NCBI RefSeq assembly: GCF_022347725.1 | Contig: NZ_JAKRGB010000017.1 | Span: forward strand, 1-64,000 | From: Ruegeria sp. Ofav3-42 | GTDB taxonomy: Bacteria > Pseudomonadota > Alphaproteobacteria > Rhodobacterales > Rhodobacteraceae | DNA length: 64,000 bases | Direction: 5' to 3' | Part shown: piece by piece, positions 8,370 through 17,998 of the stretch | How the letters are laid out: each line of letters starts with the position of its first letter | How positions within the stretch are numbered: position 1 is the first letter of the stretch | Notes under the pieces: generated by a model | Seen by the model: the letters and a program-made list of their open reading frames with translations, nothing else | Told to the model about the DNA's origin: nothing | Databases searched by the model: none | Made by a program: the position numbers and the translations under genes

Positions 8370-9383
8370 ATGGCCCAAATGACTATGATCGAAGCCATTC
8401 GCGATGCCCACGACGTGGCAATGGCGGCCGACGACCGTGTGGTTGTGTTCGGCGAAGATGTAGGCTTTTTCGGCGGCGTCTTCCGCTGCACCGCCGGTTT
8501 GCAGGAGAAGTACGGCAAGAGCCGCTGCTTTGATGCGCCAATCAATGAAAGCGGGATCGTCGGCACTGCAATTGGCATGGCCGCCTATGGCCTGAAGCCG
8601 GTGATCGAGATTCAGTTCGCCGATTATGTGTATCCCGCCTATGACCAGATCGTGAGCGAGGCCGCGCGTTTGCGCCACCGCTCGAACGCCGATTTCACCT
8701 GCCCTCTTGTCATCCGCATGCCAACCGGCGGCGGTATTTTCGGCGGCCAGACCCATAGTCAAAGCCCAGAGGCGCTGTTCACCCATGTGTCTGGCCTCAA
8801 GGTGGTGATGCCGTCCAACCCTGCGGACGCCAAGGGGCTGTTGCTTGCCTCGATTGCCGACCCTGATCCGGTGATTTTCCTGGAACCGAAGCGGCTTTAT
8901 AACGGGCCGTTTGACGGGCACCACGACAAGCCACTGACAACCTGGAAAAAACACGCACAGGGCGACGTGCCCAAAGGCGATGAGATCGTGCCTCTGGGAA
9001 AGGCCAAGGTCACCCGCGAGGGGGCGGATGTGACCGTCTTGACCTACGGAACCATGGTTTACGTGGCCGAGGCCGCAGCGAAAGAAACCGGCATTGACGC
9101 CGAGGTGATCGACCTTCGGACACTCATGCCATTGGATCTGGACGCGATCACCACTTCGGTCAAGAAAACCGGCCGCTGCGTGATCGTGCACGAAGCCACG
9201 CGCACCTGTGGCTTTGGCGCCGAGTTGCTGAGCCTTGTGCAGGAGGAATGCTTCTATCACCTCGAAGCGCCCATTATCCGGGTCACCGGTTGGGACACAC
9301 CTTATCCGCATGCTCAGGAATGGCAGTATTTCCCGGGCCCCGCGCGGGTGGGTGAAGCCCTCAACACCGTCATGGAGGACTGA
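8370..9383 (+). CDS. bkdA2: Branched-chain 2-oxoacid dehydrogenase E1 beta subunit
   Basis: The 337-residue beta subunit pairs with the upstream alpha chain to form the E1 heterotetramer. It shows the transketolase pyrimidine-binding region (VFGEDVGFFGGVFRCT, NESGIVGTAIGMAAYG, RMPTGGGIFGGQTHSQSPE) and a transketolase C-terminal domain (DAEVIDLRTLMPLDLDAI). Length is normal and all expected landmarks are present. The genes on either side follow after three bases each, so the set is one operon. Confidence 0.93.
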   Translation: MAQMTMIEAIRDAHDVAMAADDRVVVFGEDVGFFGGVFRCTAGLQEKYGKSRCFDAPINESGIVGTAIGMAAYGLKPVIEIQFADYVYPAYDQIVSEAARLRHRSNADFTCPLVIRMPTGGGIFGGQTHSQSPEALFTHVSGLKVVMPSNPADAKGLLLASIADPDPVIFLEPKRLYNGPFDGHHDKPLTTWKKHAQGDVPKGDEIVPLGKAKVTREGADVTVLTYGTMVYVAEAAAKETGIDAEVIDLRTLMPLDLDAITTSVKKTGRCVIVHEATRTCGFGAELLSLVQEECFYHLEAPIIRVTGWDTPYPHAQEWQYFPGPARVGEALNTVMED

Positions 9384-9386
9384 GCC

Positions 9387-10643
9387 ATGGGCGTACATAC
9401 CATCCGCCTTCCGGACATTGGCGAAGGTATCGCCGAGGCCGAATTGACCGAATGGCTGGTCAAGCCCGGTGATATCGTCCGGGAAGACGATATTCTGGCA
9501 GTAGTGATGACCGACAAGGCTGCGGTCGAAGTGCCATCGTCCGTCGCAGGCAAGGTTTTGGAATTGGGTGGGGAGATCGGCGAGTTGATGGCCGTCGGTG
9601 CCACTCTGATCCGTATTGAGGTCGACGGTGAAGGCAACGAAGGCGACGTTCCTCCCGTGGCCGAGGTGACCGAAGTTGAGCCGGAACCAGAGCCAGAGTC
9701 GAAGATCGAACCCAAGCCGGAACCCGTAACCGCACCTGAGCGGGCCGCGCCTGCCATAGCGCGCGCGCAAGGCACCAAGCCGCTGGCCTCACCTTCGGTA
9801 CGTGCCCGTGCCCGTGAAGAAGGGATTGACTTGCGCCAGGTGCCGGGGTCTGGTCCGGCCTCGCGGATCAGCCACAGCGATCTGGATCAGTGGATTGCCT
9901 CGGGCGGTATTCAGCAAGGTCAGATCACCCGAGGTGCCAATACCGGCATTGAAGAGGTGCGCGTCATCGGCATGCGTCGCAAGATTGCCGAAAAGATGCA
10001 GCTTTCGAAACGCCAAATCCCGCATATCACCATCGTTGAAGAGGTCGAAATCGAGTCTCTCGACTCGCTGCGGGTAGCGCTGAACAACAAGCACAAGGGC
10101 GACAGGCCAAAGCTGACGATGCTGCCGTTCCTGATGCGCGCGATTGTGGAAGCGGTACGCGAACAGCCCGGACTGAACGCGCGTTTCGATGATGAGGCTG
10201 GCGTCATCCATCGCCATGGTGGCGTGCATGTGGGCATCGCTGCCCAGACGCCAAATGGGCTGAACGTACCGGTGATCCGCCACGCCGAAGCGGGCAGCCT
10301 GTGGGATAATGCCGCTGAGTTGACCCGACTGGCCGAAGCCGCCCGCGAGGGCACAATCAAGCGCGAGGAACTGCAGGGTGGCACCATCACCATTACCTCG
10401 CTTGGGCCTTTGGGCGCATTGGCCACCACACCGATCATCAACCACCCCGAGGTGGCCATCGTCGGCGTCAACAAAATGCAGATCCGCCCGGTTTGGGACG
10501 GCCAGCAGTTCCAGCCGCGCAAGATGATGAACATCTCTTGCAGCTTCGATCATCGGGTTGTCGACGGCTGGGATGCGGCGGTCTTCGTGCAGAAACTAAA
10601 ATCCCTGCTGGAAACCCCAGCCATGTTGTTTGTGGAGGGCTGA
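9387..10643 (+). CDS. bkdB: Dihydrolipoyl acyltransferase, E2 of the BCKDH complex
   Basis: The E2 core transfers the acyl group from lipoamide to CoA. The 418-residue protein has one lipoyl domain with the modified Lys44 in MTDKAAVE, then an acidic Pro/Glu linker (about 88-115) and a peripheral subunit-binding domain (about 130-168, SPSVRARAREEGIDL). The catalytic acyltransferase domain ends in the active-site motif SFDHRVVDGWDAA. A single lipoyl domain is normal for the branched-chain complex. It is followed without gap by the E3 gene. Confidence 0.93.
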   Translation: MGVHTIRLPDIGEGIAEAELTEWLVKPGDIVREDDILAVVMTDKAAVEVPSSVAGKVLELGGEIGELMAVGATLIRIEVDGEGNEGDVPPVAEVTEVEPEPEPESKIEPKPEPVTAPERAAPAIARAQGTKPLASPSVRARAREEGIDLRQVPGSGPASRISHSDLDQWIASGGIQQGQITRGANTGIEEVRVIGMRRKIAEKMQLSKRQIPHITIVEEVEIESLDSLRVALNNKHKGDRPKLTMLPFLMRAIVEAVREQPGLNARFDDEAGVIHRHGGVHVGIAAQTPNGLNVPVIRHAEAGSLWDNAAELTRLAEAAREGTIKREELQGGTITITSLGPLGALATTPIINHPEVAIVGVNKMQIRPVWDGQQFQPRKMMNISCSFDHRVVDGWDAAVFVQKLKSLLETPAMLFVEG

Positions 10644-12005
10644 ATGTCGGACTTGAAATGTAAGTTGCTGATCATCGGCGCTGGTCCCGGCGGTTATGTC
10701 TGCGCCATTCGCGCGGGCCAGTTGGGCATCGACACGATCGTGGTCGACGAGGCCAAGCCCGGCGGCACTTGCCTGAATGTCGGCTGTATCCCCTCCAAGG
10801 CGCTGATCCATGCCGCCGACGAGTTTCACCGGATCACGGCAGTGAATGACGGCCCGCTGGGCATCACCGCAGCCAGACCTGAAATCGACCTCGCCAAGAC
10901 CGTTGCCTGGAAAGACGGTATTGTCAGACGGCTGAATTCAGGTGTCTCAGGTCTGATGAAAAAAGCAGGCGTCAGGTTTGTTTCAGGCTGCGCACGGTTT
11001 CTGGATGGCAAGACCGTGTTGGTCAGCGATTCCGATGGTGAAAGCCGCGAAATCAGTGCTGAATACATCGTCATCGCCTCGGGATCAGCCCCGGTTGAAC
11101 TGCCCTTCTTGCCATTTGGCGGTGATATCCTGTCTTCGACCGAGGCGCTGGCGTTGGGTGACGCACCAAAAAGCCTTGCCGTTGTCGGCGGCGGATACAT
11201 CGGGCTGGAATTGGGCACAGCCTTCGCCAAACTGGGCACCAAGGTCACCGTGGTCGAGGCCGAAGCCCGTATCCTGCCCACCTATGACACAGCGCTGACC
11301 GCACCGGTGGCAAAACGTCTGGCGGCTCTGGATGTCACAGTTATGACTGGCACCAAGGCGCAAGGCTTTTCCGATGGTGTCTTGGCCACCGATCAGGGCG
11401 ACGTTTCGGCCGAAAAAGTACTGGTGACTATCGGCCGCCGCCCGCGCACCCACGGCATCGGCGTTGAGGAGCTGTCGTTAACCATGGATGGGCCGTTCAT
11501 TCGGATCGACGAGACCTGTCAGAGTTCGATGCGGGGTATCTATGCAATCGGGGACGTCACGGGCGAACCCATGCTCGCCCATCGCGCCATGGCGCAGGGC
11601 GAAATGGTAGCCGAACATATCGCGGGTCACACCGTCGAGTGGGACAAACGCGCGATCCCGGCAGTCTGTTTCACGGACCCCGAGATCGTCACCTGTGGCG
11701 CTCTGCCCGGCGAGGTTGACGGCACAAAGGCCACCGATTTTCCGTTGGCGGCCAATGGTCGGGCCATGACATGCGAACGCGAAGACGGATTTGTCCGCGT
11801 AGTCTGGCGCGAAAGCGACCATGCTGTCGTGGGCATTCAGGCTGTTGGCGCCCAGATGTCAGAACTCTCGGCAGCCTTCTCGATCGCCATCGAAATGGGC
11901 GCTTGCGTTGAAGACATCGGCGCAACCATCCACGCCCATCCGACCCAGTCCGAGGGCCTGCAGGAAGCCTGCCTGAAGGCTTTGGGTAAGGCTCTGCATA
12001 TCTGA
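10644..12005 (+). CDS. lpdV: Dihydrolipoamide dehydrogenase, E3 of the BCKDH complex
   Basis: Flavoprotein that reoxidises the dihydrolipoyl group and reduces NAD. Of its 453 residues the N-terminus carries the FAD motif IGAGPGGYVCAIRAGQLG. The redox-active disulfide is GGTCLNVGCIPSK, the NAD motif is VVGGGYIGLELGTAFAKLG, the second FAD motif is AIGDVTGEPMLAHRA, and the catalytic His-Glu pair is in HAHPTQSE. It starts directly after the E2 stop and closes the operon; being operon-specific it is the LpdV type rather than the housekeeping Lpd. A GC hairpin follows at 12028. Confidence 0.93.
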   Translation: MSDLKCKLLIIGAGPGGYVCAIRAGQLGIDTIVVDEAKPGGTCLNVGCIPSKALIHAADEFHRITAVNDGPLGITAARPEIDLAKTVAWKDGIVRRLNSGVSGLMKKAGVRFVSGCARFLDGKTVLVSDSDGESREISAEYIVIASGSAPVELPFLPFGGDILSSTEALALGDAPKSLAVVGGGYIGLELGTAFAKLGTKVTVVEAEARILPTYDTALTAPVAKRLAALDVTVMTGTKAQGFSDGVLATDQGDVSAEKVLVTIGRRPRTHGIGVEELSLTMDGPFIRIDETCQSSMRGIYAIGDVTGEPMLAHRAMAQGEMVAEHIAGHTVEWDKRAIPAVCFTDPEIVTCGALPGEVDGTKATDFPLAANGRAMTCEREDGFVRVVWRESDHAVVGIQAVGAQMSELSAAFSIAIEMGACVEDIGATIHAHPTQSEGLQEACLKALGKALHI

Positions 12006-12027
12006 AGTTCGGACTGAACCTCTGCCA

Positions 12028-12045
12028 GCCCGGCTTCGGCCGGGC
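12028..12045 (+). terminator. Hairpin after the bkd operon
   Basis: GCCCGGC, TTCG and GCCGGGC form a perfect 7-bp stem closed by a UUCG tetraloop, 23 bases after the lpdV stop. No T tract follows, so it may end transcription weakly or stabilise the 3' end of the mRNA. Confidence 0.55.
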
Positions 12046-12097
12046 AAGGGTCGTGCCGCAATTCGGACTGAGATTGACCAGCGCGCAGGTTTCGATG

Positions 12098-12330
12098 TTT
12101 GTTTCACAAAAACTTCAAGCGGGTTTTGGATGATCTTCATGAAAGGCGGCGACTTCCCCCAGGCAGACGCTCGTTTCTGCGGTGTAATCTGCCCAAAGAC
12201 TTAAGGCATCCGATCTGGGCTGGCGATAGTGTGCGGGGGGAGAATTTGTGGCGACGTGGTCGAAAGATCAGATTGATCGTGAGGCAAGTCGCGGATTCAT
12301 TTCCCTTGACGAGCGGGGGGATTAGCAGTG
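12098..12330 (+). other. Decayed IS6-family 5' remnant and non-coding stretch
   Basis: The bases from about 12098 to 12165 align by eye with the start of the IS6 transposase at 3764-3830. In both, a GATGTTTGTT-like or GACGTTTGTT sequence is followed by TTCATGAAAGGCGGCGACTT (here) or TTCCTTGAAAGGCTGCCATT (there). Only a few dozen bases are recognisable and no frame is open. The rest up to the IS1182 start codon contains nothing I can identify; it probably includes the left end of that element. Confidence 0.4.
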
Positions 12331-13710
12331 ATGGGACCGAAGCAGGAAGCGCAGGCGACGTTGTTCTACGAGTTCTCGCTTGAGAAACATGTTCCCCAAG
12401 ATCACCTCCTTCGGTCAATTGGCCGGTTGTTGATCTGAAAAGTACCCGCACCCATCTCGCAGGCTTCTAAGCCACACAGCACGTCCATCGGTTGATCCGG
12501 AATTGCTGATCAGGATGCTCTTGATTGGATACTGTATTGGTATCCGATCGGAGCGCCGTCTCTGCGAAGAGTTGCATCTGAACCTCATTTATCGCCGGTT
12601 CTGTCGTCTCGATCTGAACGACCGCGTGCCAGATCTCTCAACGTTTTCCAAGAACCGGCATGGTCGGTTCCGCGAGAGCGAACTGCTACGCCATTTGTTC
12701 GAGACAACTGTGGTGCGCTGCATCGCGGAAGGTCTGGTGAGCGTCAGCGCATGGCAACCGATGCCAGCCTGATCAAGGCGGATACCAATAAACAGAATTC
12801 ACCACAGAAGGAAGATTGCGACGAGACGAGCATCGATCCGGCAGATGCGCCCCGCACCGTGCGTGAGTATCTCGACACGCGGGATGATGCGGCGTTCGAA
12901 GCTGCGAGTGAGGTGCAGCCCAAGTTCGCATCTCATTCCGACCCAGCCGGCCTATGGGCCGCAGCACGCACAGGCCCGGCATTCATTAGCCATTCGGACA
13001 ACTACCTGATCGACGCGGGCCATGGCATCATCGCCGACTTGGAAGCCACCCGGTCAACCCGACAAGCTGAGATCGGATCGACCAAGGCTATGTTGGATCG
13101 TGTGAAGGCGACGTTCGATCTGTATCCAGAACAGCTGATCGCGAACACCACCTACGGCACTGGTCCGCGATTGGGTTGGTTGGTCGAACGACAGATCGCG
13201 CCACACAACCCCGTCTTCGACAAAGCAGGTCGATCCGATGGCACATGGTCCCGTTCTGACTTCGAGCGGGACGCCGAGAACGATCTGTACATCTTCCCCG
13301 AAGGCCATGCGTTGAAGCAATTCCGCCTTAACTACTCCGGCCCGAACAGAGGGCCAACTGGCAAAGGGGCGGCCCGTTACTGCGCCTTGAAAGACGTCCG
13401 CCAAGCCTGTCCATCGAAAGCCAAGTGCTGCCCTGACACCGCCGCACGCAAGATTACCCGTGAAAAGCACGAAGATGCCCGGTCAGGTCGCCCGAGACAT
13501 TACCAAGACCCGCCAGTACGACATCTCAAAGAAGCTCAGAAAAAAGTCGAGATTCTCTTCGCCCGCCTCAAACGCATTCTTGCCCTCGGACGGCTCCGGT
13601 TACGTGGTCCGTGTGGAGCAAATGACGAATGCCGCCTCGCAACCACAGCGCAAAACCGCCGCAATTTGGCGAAGATCTTTCCCGCATCGCAGCAAAGGCG
13701 CAAAGCCTGA
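12331..13710 (+). pseudogene. IS1182-family transposase, multiply frameshifted
   Basis: Joining frames gives a complete transposase of about 455 residues. It starts MGPKQEAQATLFYEFSLEKH, shifts near 12430 and 12470, and continues LIRMLLIGYCIGIRSERRLC and DLNDRVPDLSTFSKNRHGRF. It shifts again near 12750 into MATDASLIKADTNKQNS, and runs through NTTYGTGPRLGWLVERQ to FPASQQRRKA. A pair of compensating shifts garbles about 30 residues near 13480-13540. At least three uncompensated shifts mean it is inactive. The order of motifs is that of the IS1182 (IS5-like DDE) family. Terminal repeats could not be placed with confidence. Confidence 0.8.
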
Positions 13711-13794
13711 TCGCATAAGCGCTTGTGCCGGGTTCAGATCATCACTTCTTACGACAGCAACACGTTGTTTTTAACAGACGCATCTGAAACCCGG

Positions 13795-14442
13795 AAGTCG
13801 TTACGCCAGAAAATTGCCTCTTTCGGACTAGCCGGCAACGTCAACACCATCCACCGCCGCGGCCACGAATCCGAAAGAATCGAAACCGCACATATGCCGG
13901 ATGCGCCGCTAAATAAATAGGTGGTCCTGCTTGATCACTTCATTCGGAAACTTGAACTGATCGTTTGTAAGCTGGCCGGGCAGCCAAACCATCTCAGGTT
14001 CTTGTTTACCTCCTGAACACCTGACGCGCTGGCTCCATTCTTGTCGATCAAGATATTTTCTGGAGTTCCATTCTTGGACGGCGCCTCGGTGAAAAACTTG
14101 TGGGCTGCTGGACCTTTCCTGCGGCCATGCAACATGAAATCAGGGGTGTTTCCCACCTTGCCCGCGGCTCGGTGGGGAAACGCCCACCTACCGCAGACAC
14201 TTAAACAGGTTTCGTCCATACGCCAGGATCTCAGCTTTGGTCGCTTCCTCGGTTGCGCACGCGCTGCAACCATAGGCGGAAACTTCAACATCCACCTGTT
14301 CAAGGTATCGTAGTCAACACGCGCACTGCGTTTGGTCATGATCGCCTCTGAATCGCTGTAGGATACAGTGCGTTGAAAAAAGAACACAACTTGCAAAACT
14401 GCGTTCCTGCGAAAGTGGCAACATTTCAATGAGTGCATGTTT
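13795..14442 (-). pseudogene. IS6-family transposase, disrupted, cut by the next IS
   Basis: Reads from ATG 14438 toward lower coordinates: MHSLKCCHFRRNAVLQVVFF, VDYDTLNRWMLKFPPMVAAR, SWRMDETCLSVCGRW (first Asp), ILIDKNGASASGV (second Asp), LRWFGCPASLQTI. A shift follows near 13950 into KFPNEVIKQDHLFI, then a stop and a decayed tail RRIRHMCGFDSF that aligns with the family's RRVRPMLGFKSF. Many substitutions, one shift and one stop show it is older than its neighbours. Its 5' end abuts the inverted repeat of the IS at 14443, with no intact terminal repeat of its own left there. Confidence 0.7.
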
Positions 14443-15255
14443 GGTGTTGTCACGTTAACAGTCGTTCGGTTGCTGATGCCGGTAATTGGACGTAGGTGAC
14501 ATCGATGAATTCATCGTCGATCAGCTACAAGCGTCACCGATTTCCTTCTCAGATCATTGCTCATGCAGTGTGGCTCTATGTTCGCTTCAATTTGAGCCTG
14601 CGTGAAGTTGAAGAAATGCTGCTGCAGCGTGGGATCGATGTTTCCTACGAGACGATCCGGCGTTGGGCCATCAAATTTGGACCGCAGATCGCTCGGTTCC
14701 TGCGACGCCAACAGGGGCGTCCAGATGACGTCTGGCATCTGGATGAGGTAGTCGTGAAGATCTCGGGCCGCAAGTATTGGCTTTGGCGCGCGGTCGATCA
14801 ACATGGCGTCGTACTGGACGAAATCCTCCAGCCGAAACGGGACAAACGGGCTGCTAAGCGGTTGTTGCGCCGCCTGATGAAGCGTCTTGGGTTCATTCCA
14901 AAGCGGATCATCACGGACAAGCTTCGTTTCTATGGTGCCGCCACACGAGAGATTGCACCGAGGCTGGAACATTGGTCGCACAAGGGTCTCAACAACCGTG
15001 CCGAGAATAGTCACTTGCCGTTCCGCAAGCGTAAAGAGCGATGCAGGGATATCGGTCTCCGGGCGAATTACAGCGGTTTGTGACCACCCACTCAGCTGTC
15101 CGCAATTGCGTCAGCGCCCCAACTCACCGCCGCACCGCCTCAACAATCCGGTATCACCGTCTCGAGGCATTTGACGTCTGGAATGCCGCCACTCAAATGG
15201 CTTGAAATCCGAACAGCAGCATTCTTTGGTCAAACGGAGTTAACGTGACAATACC
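14443..15255 (+). mobile_element. IS6-family element, type 2, copy 1 (full length)
   Basis: Ends are GGTGTTGTCACGTTAAC (14443-14459) and GTTAACGTGACAATACC (15239-15255), a 17-bp inverted repeat with one mismatch; the element is 813 bp. The flanking octamers GCATGTTT and GCATGATC agree at six of eight positions and are probably a mutated 8-bp target duplication, the size expected for the IS6 family. The same element type recurs, damaged, at 19138-19577 and 28080-28883. Confidence 0.85.
14505..15205 (+). pseudogene. IS6-family transposase of copy 1, late frameshift
   Basis: From ATG 14505 the frame is intact through the helix-turn-helix-like start (HRFPSQIIAHAVWLYVRFNL, EMLLQRGIDVSYETIRRWA). 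All three catalytic residues are present: Asp in WHLDEVVVKISGRK, Asp in IITDKLRFYG and Glu in NNRAENSHLPF. A shift near 15040 after FRKRKERC then puts the ribosome into a short wrong tail ending at 15083. The correct tail (HSAVRN to NAATQMA) continues in another frame to the stop at 15205. Only about 50 C-terminal residues are affected, so this is the least damaged copy in the window. Confidence 0.8.
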
Positions 15256-15306
15256 GCATGATCGCCTAATGACAGCTACGTGGGCACTGCTATCATGCAA
15301 ACTTGT

Positions 15307-15696
15307 TTAAGGATCAGGAGGCGCATAGCTACCATCAGGGCGATGTTGCTCTTGTCCTGACAACGCTGGATTGAATACGCAGATAAGGCGCATGTCGTTA
15401 TCTATGGCTCTCACTTCGTGGCGATCGTTCTGATTAAGTGCGTACAGAGAAAAAGGCTCCAAAGGGTGCCATTCGTTGCTCCCTGCTTTCTTTATTTCTC
15501 CAGAACCTTCAATGCAATAACAGGCCTCCAGGTGGTGCTTGTATTCCAACTCCAGGGTCATACCTAGCCGGATGATCGTATCCGTCATCGAAAACCCCAT
15601 CCTGTCGGATGCGAGCAACAGCCGCCGGCTTTGCCAGCCAGGTCCAGAAACGTCTCGTTCGGTTCCGATAATATCCTTCAAGGCCGTGACAATCAT
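15307..15696 (-). CDS. ectC: Solitary ectoine synthase (EctC) homologue
   Basis: A 129-residue cupin of exactly ectoine synthase size. EctC cyclises N-gamma-acetyl-diaminobutyrate to ectoine. The family landmarks are in register: NHLEA-like HHLEACYCIEGSGEI, PFSLYALNQNDRHEVRA and DMRLICVFNPALSGQE. The residues described as iron ligands in characterised EctC (Glu57, Tyr85, His93) are Glu57, Tyr85 and His93 here as well. ATG 15696 follows a GGAG site and lies 17 bases after the SDR gene's stop, so the two are co-transcribed. There is no ectA, ectB or ectD nearby. Such stand-alone EctC proteins may use imported precursor or do other chemistry. Family assignment is firm; substrate is inference. 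Confidence 0.85.
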   Translation of the reverse strand: MIVTALKDIIGTERDVSGPGWQSRRLLLASDRMGFSMTDTIIRLGMTLELEYKHHLEACYCIEGSGEIKKAGSNEWHPLEPFSLYALNQNDRHEVRAIDNDMRLICVFNPALSGQEQHRPDGSYAPPDP

Positions 15697-15713
15697 CTTG
15701 CGATCTCCCTGTT

Positions 15714-16463
15714 TCAGCGAACGGCGCGGTTCATCCCGCCATCGGACAGGATGCTCTGCCCATTGATATAACGAGCGGCGTCGGAGGCCAAAAACACACA
15801 GGCCTGCCCGATTTCCTCGAATGTTGCCGGTCGTTGGGCAGGGATGGACCTTCGGGCAAATTCTGACAGGTTCACGTTCTCGCAAAAGCCGGGCAACAGG
15901 TTGTTCATCCGGATGTTGTGGCGGGCATAGCGATCGCCATAAAGCTTGGAAAAGCTGTGTAGCGCGCCGCGCAGCATGCTCATCGGATAAGGTGCGCGCG
16001 GTTCGATAGTGTTCATCGACGAGATGTTCACAAAGGCGCCTCCTCCCTGTTCGATCAGGATCGGGGTGACGATGCGGGCAATCTTGACGACGTTCAGAAC
16101 ATACATGTCCAGGCTTTCGTGCCACAGATCGTCGCTCAGTTCGAGCAAGGGGCCATCGAAATCCGGATCAAATCCAACTGTCTTGATCTCCTCCGGCACA
16201 TTTCCACCGTGGCCCATATTGCTTACAATGGCATCGATCCGGCCATATTTGCTCATGGTGTCATCAATCATGGACTGGAGGTCGCCGACATCCAGAACCG
16301 ATCCACGTCTGCCGGTGCCGCCCAATTCTTCGGCCAATTCAACAGACCGGTTGGAGGGCGACATCAGCGACACCTTGTAACCCGCCTTGGCCATTTCAAT
16401 GGCGCAACCCCGGCCGATCCCCTGACCAGTGCCGGTCATCAATGCGACTTTTACTTCGGACAT
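15714..16463 (-). CDS. SDR-family oxidoreductase lacking the canonical YxxxK lysine
   Basis: A 249-residue Rossmann-fold protein starting at ATG 16463 with an AAGGAGG site. TGTGQGIG (10-17) is the cofactor-binding glycine motif, SNMGHGG replaces the usual NNAG, and NISSMN holds the Ser region. The expected active-site YxxxK reads Tyr159-Pro-Met-Ser-Met163, so the lysine is replaced by methionine. The C-terminal LPGF and NGQSILSDGGM segments are normal. The gene precedes ectC in a two-gene operon and diverges from a LysR gene. It may be a non-classical SDR or have lost redox activity; the partner substrate is unknown. Confidence 0.8.
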   Translation of the reverse strand: MSEVKVALMTGTGQGIGRGCAIEMAKAGYKVSLMSPSNRSVELAEELGGTGRRGSVLDVGDLQSMIDDTMSKYGRIDAIVSNMGHGGNVPEEIKTVGFDPDFDGPLLELSDDLWHESLDMYVLNVVKIARIVTPILIEQGGGAFVNISSMNTIEPRAPYPMSMLRGALHSFSKLYGDRYARHNIRMNNLLPGFCENVNLSEFARRSIPAQRPATFEEIGQACVFLASDAARYINGQSILSDGGMNRAVR

Positions 16464-16600
16464 ATTGGCCTCCTTCGGTGATCCCGCCCACAGGGTGTGA
16501 GCATTTCGCCGTTGCCTTAACGTGCTTGGCAACGATAGCCCCTTTGCCGTTTAGAAACCTATCGAGATAAACGGAACATGATGTTAAATTTTCTCACATC

Positions 16601-17476
16601 ATGGAAAACCTCAGACACCTTCGAGCACTGCAAGCCTTTGACGAAACAGCGACCCATTCCAGCCTGAGTAAGGCCGCAGAAGTGCTGAACGTCACACACG
16701 GAGCGGTGAGCCGCCAGATCAAACAACTGGAATTATATCTTGGCGTGACCCTGTTCCATCGCCGCCCAAACGGGGTTGAGATGACAAGGGCCGGCGAACG
16801 GTTGCATCAGTCCACGCGGCAGGCGTTTTCGGCGCTGCAACTGGGTGTGCTGGACGTTAAGCGGCTGCATCACCGGCAGTCGATCACGGTTTCGCTGTCG
16901 ACGTCTCTGGCGCTCAAATGGCTGGTGCCGCATCTGCCTTCATTTCACCAGGCTCATCCCGGCATCGCCCTGCTTCTGGATACCAATGATGCATACGCGG
17001 ATTTCGATGCCTCCGAAGTTGATGTGGCCTTGCGCTTTGGCGAGCCAGGATGGGAGGGTCTGTATCATGAGCAAATCGCACAGGAGGAACTGATTGTTGT
17101 AGCCGCACCTGCGTTTGTCGGTGATACTCCGCTGCCAATGCGGCCCGAGGCGATTGCCAGGCTGCCTCTGCTACACGACGCTTTCAATGTTGGCTGGGAC
17201 ATTTGGGCTGAACAGGTTGGGCTGATTGCTGATCAAATACAGTCACAGCAAACTAAGTACGTCGATAGCGCAGTGTTGATAGAAGCCGCTCTGGACCGTC
17301 AGGGTGTGGCGCTGACCCGGCATCTGTTGGCGGCCCGGGATTTGGAGCTTGGGCGGCTAGTGCGCCTGGACAACAACAGCGTTGCTCTGGATCGAGGCCT
17401 GTATTTTGTGTGCCGTCCCGGCGAACAGGACCGGGTCACGATCAGGATATTCAAGAAATGGCTGCGGTCGATCTAA
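16601..17476 (+). CDS. LysR-family regulator, GcvA-like
   Basis: A 291-residue LysR protein with an N-terminal helix-turn-helix (LRALQAFDETATHSSLSKAA, then LNVTHGAVSRQIKQLE) and a periplasmic-binding-like effector domain (about 90-290). It is transcribed away from the SDR-ectC operon across a 137-base gap, the standard arrangement for a LysR regulator and its target, so it probably controls those two genes. The gap includes an A/T-rich stretch suited to a promoter. The inducer is unknown. Confidence 0.88.
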   Translation: MENLRHLRALQAFDETATHSSLSKAAEVLNVTHGAVSRQIKQLELYLGVTLFHRRPNGVEMTRAGERLHQSTRQAFSALQLGVLDVKRLHHRQSITVSLSTSLALKWLVPHLPSFHQAHPGIALLLDTNDAYADFDASEVDVALRFGEPGWEGLYHEQIAQEELIVVAAPAFVGDTPLPMRPEAIARLPLLHDAFNVGWDIWAEQVGLIADQIQSQQTKYVDSAVLIEAALDRQGVALTRHLLAARDLELGRLVRLDNNSVALDRGLYFVCRPGEQDRVTIRIFKKWLRSI

Positions 17477-17998
17477 TTGCGCAATGTTGATGGTGCCAGG
17501 CCGATTGCCGACATGGAAATCCAATCTGTGCACGGCAGCTTGATTGAGCAGAACGTAAGTTCGATCTGGGTAAGAGGTCGGCAATGCAGCGAAAGTCCAG
17601 CCTGGTGAAACTGCAGCGCGGCGGCGCCCATAGTTGCGAAGGTCTGGAATGGGCCGCTTGCCGACGGGTATTGTCGCCCTGACGTCAATGCTGCGGCATG
17701 CATGAAGGGCAGTCTTTCACGCCGCGCAGCGACGCTGAGAATGATGCGGCCCCGGCTGTTTTTCAGCAGCGAGCGAGCGCAGAAAAAATCGCTTGGTCTA
17801 TTGCGGGTTCAATACGATTATCTGCTGCTTACTGAACGTGCGGCCGTTTTGGATCGGGATCATTTGCTATTGAGCCTGTAGTCGCGACTTTAATTATATC
17901 TGGAGAGTTCGTTGGACGAGGCCAAAATCCGCACTTCTTATACGTAAGATTAATTTTGGCCTGCGATGGTTACTCAGTATTCTACATGAGAATTTGAC
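17477..17998. other. Non-coding stretch, nothing recognised
   Basis: More than 500 bases without a protein-like frame, a repeat or an IS end that I can recognise. It is probably decayed DNA at the edge of the IS-rich zone. Confidence 0.4.

Noticed and set aside
7734..9770. A 678-codon open frame on the minus strand across the bkd genes
   Set aside because: It lies antisense to E1 alpha, E1 beta and E2, whose motifs are unmistakable. Its composition is rich in His, Arg and Gly, as expected for the complement of GC-rich coding DNA, and it has no ribosome site.
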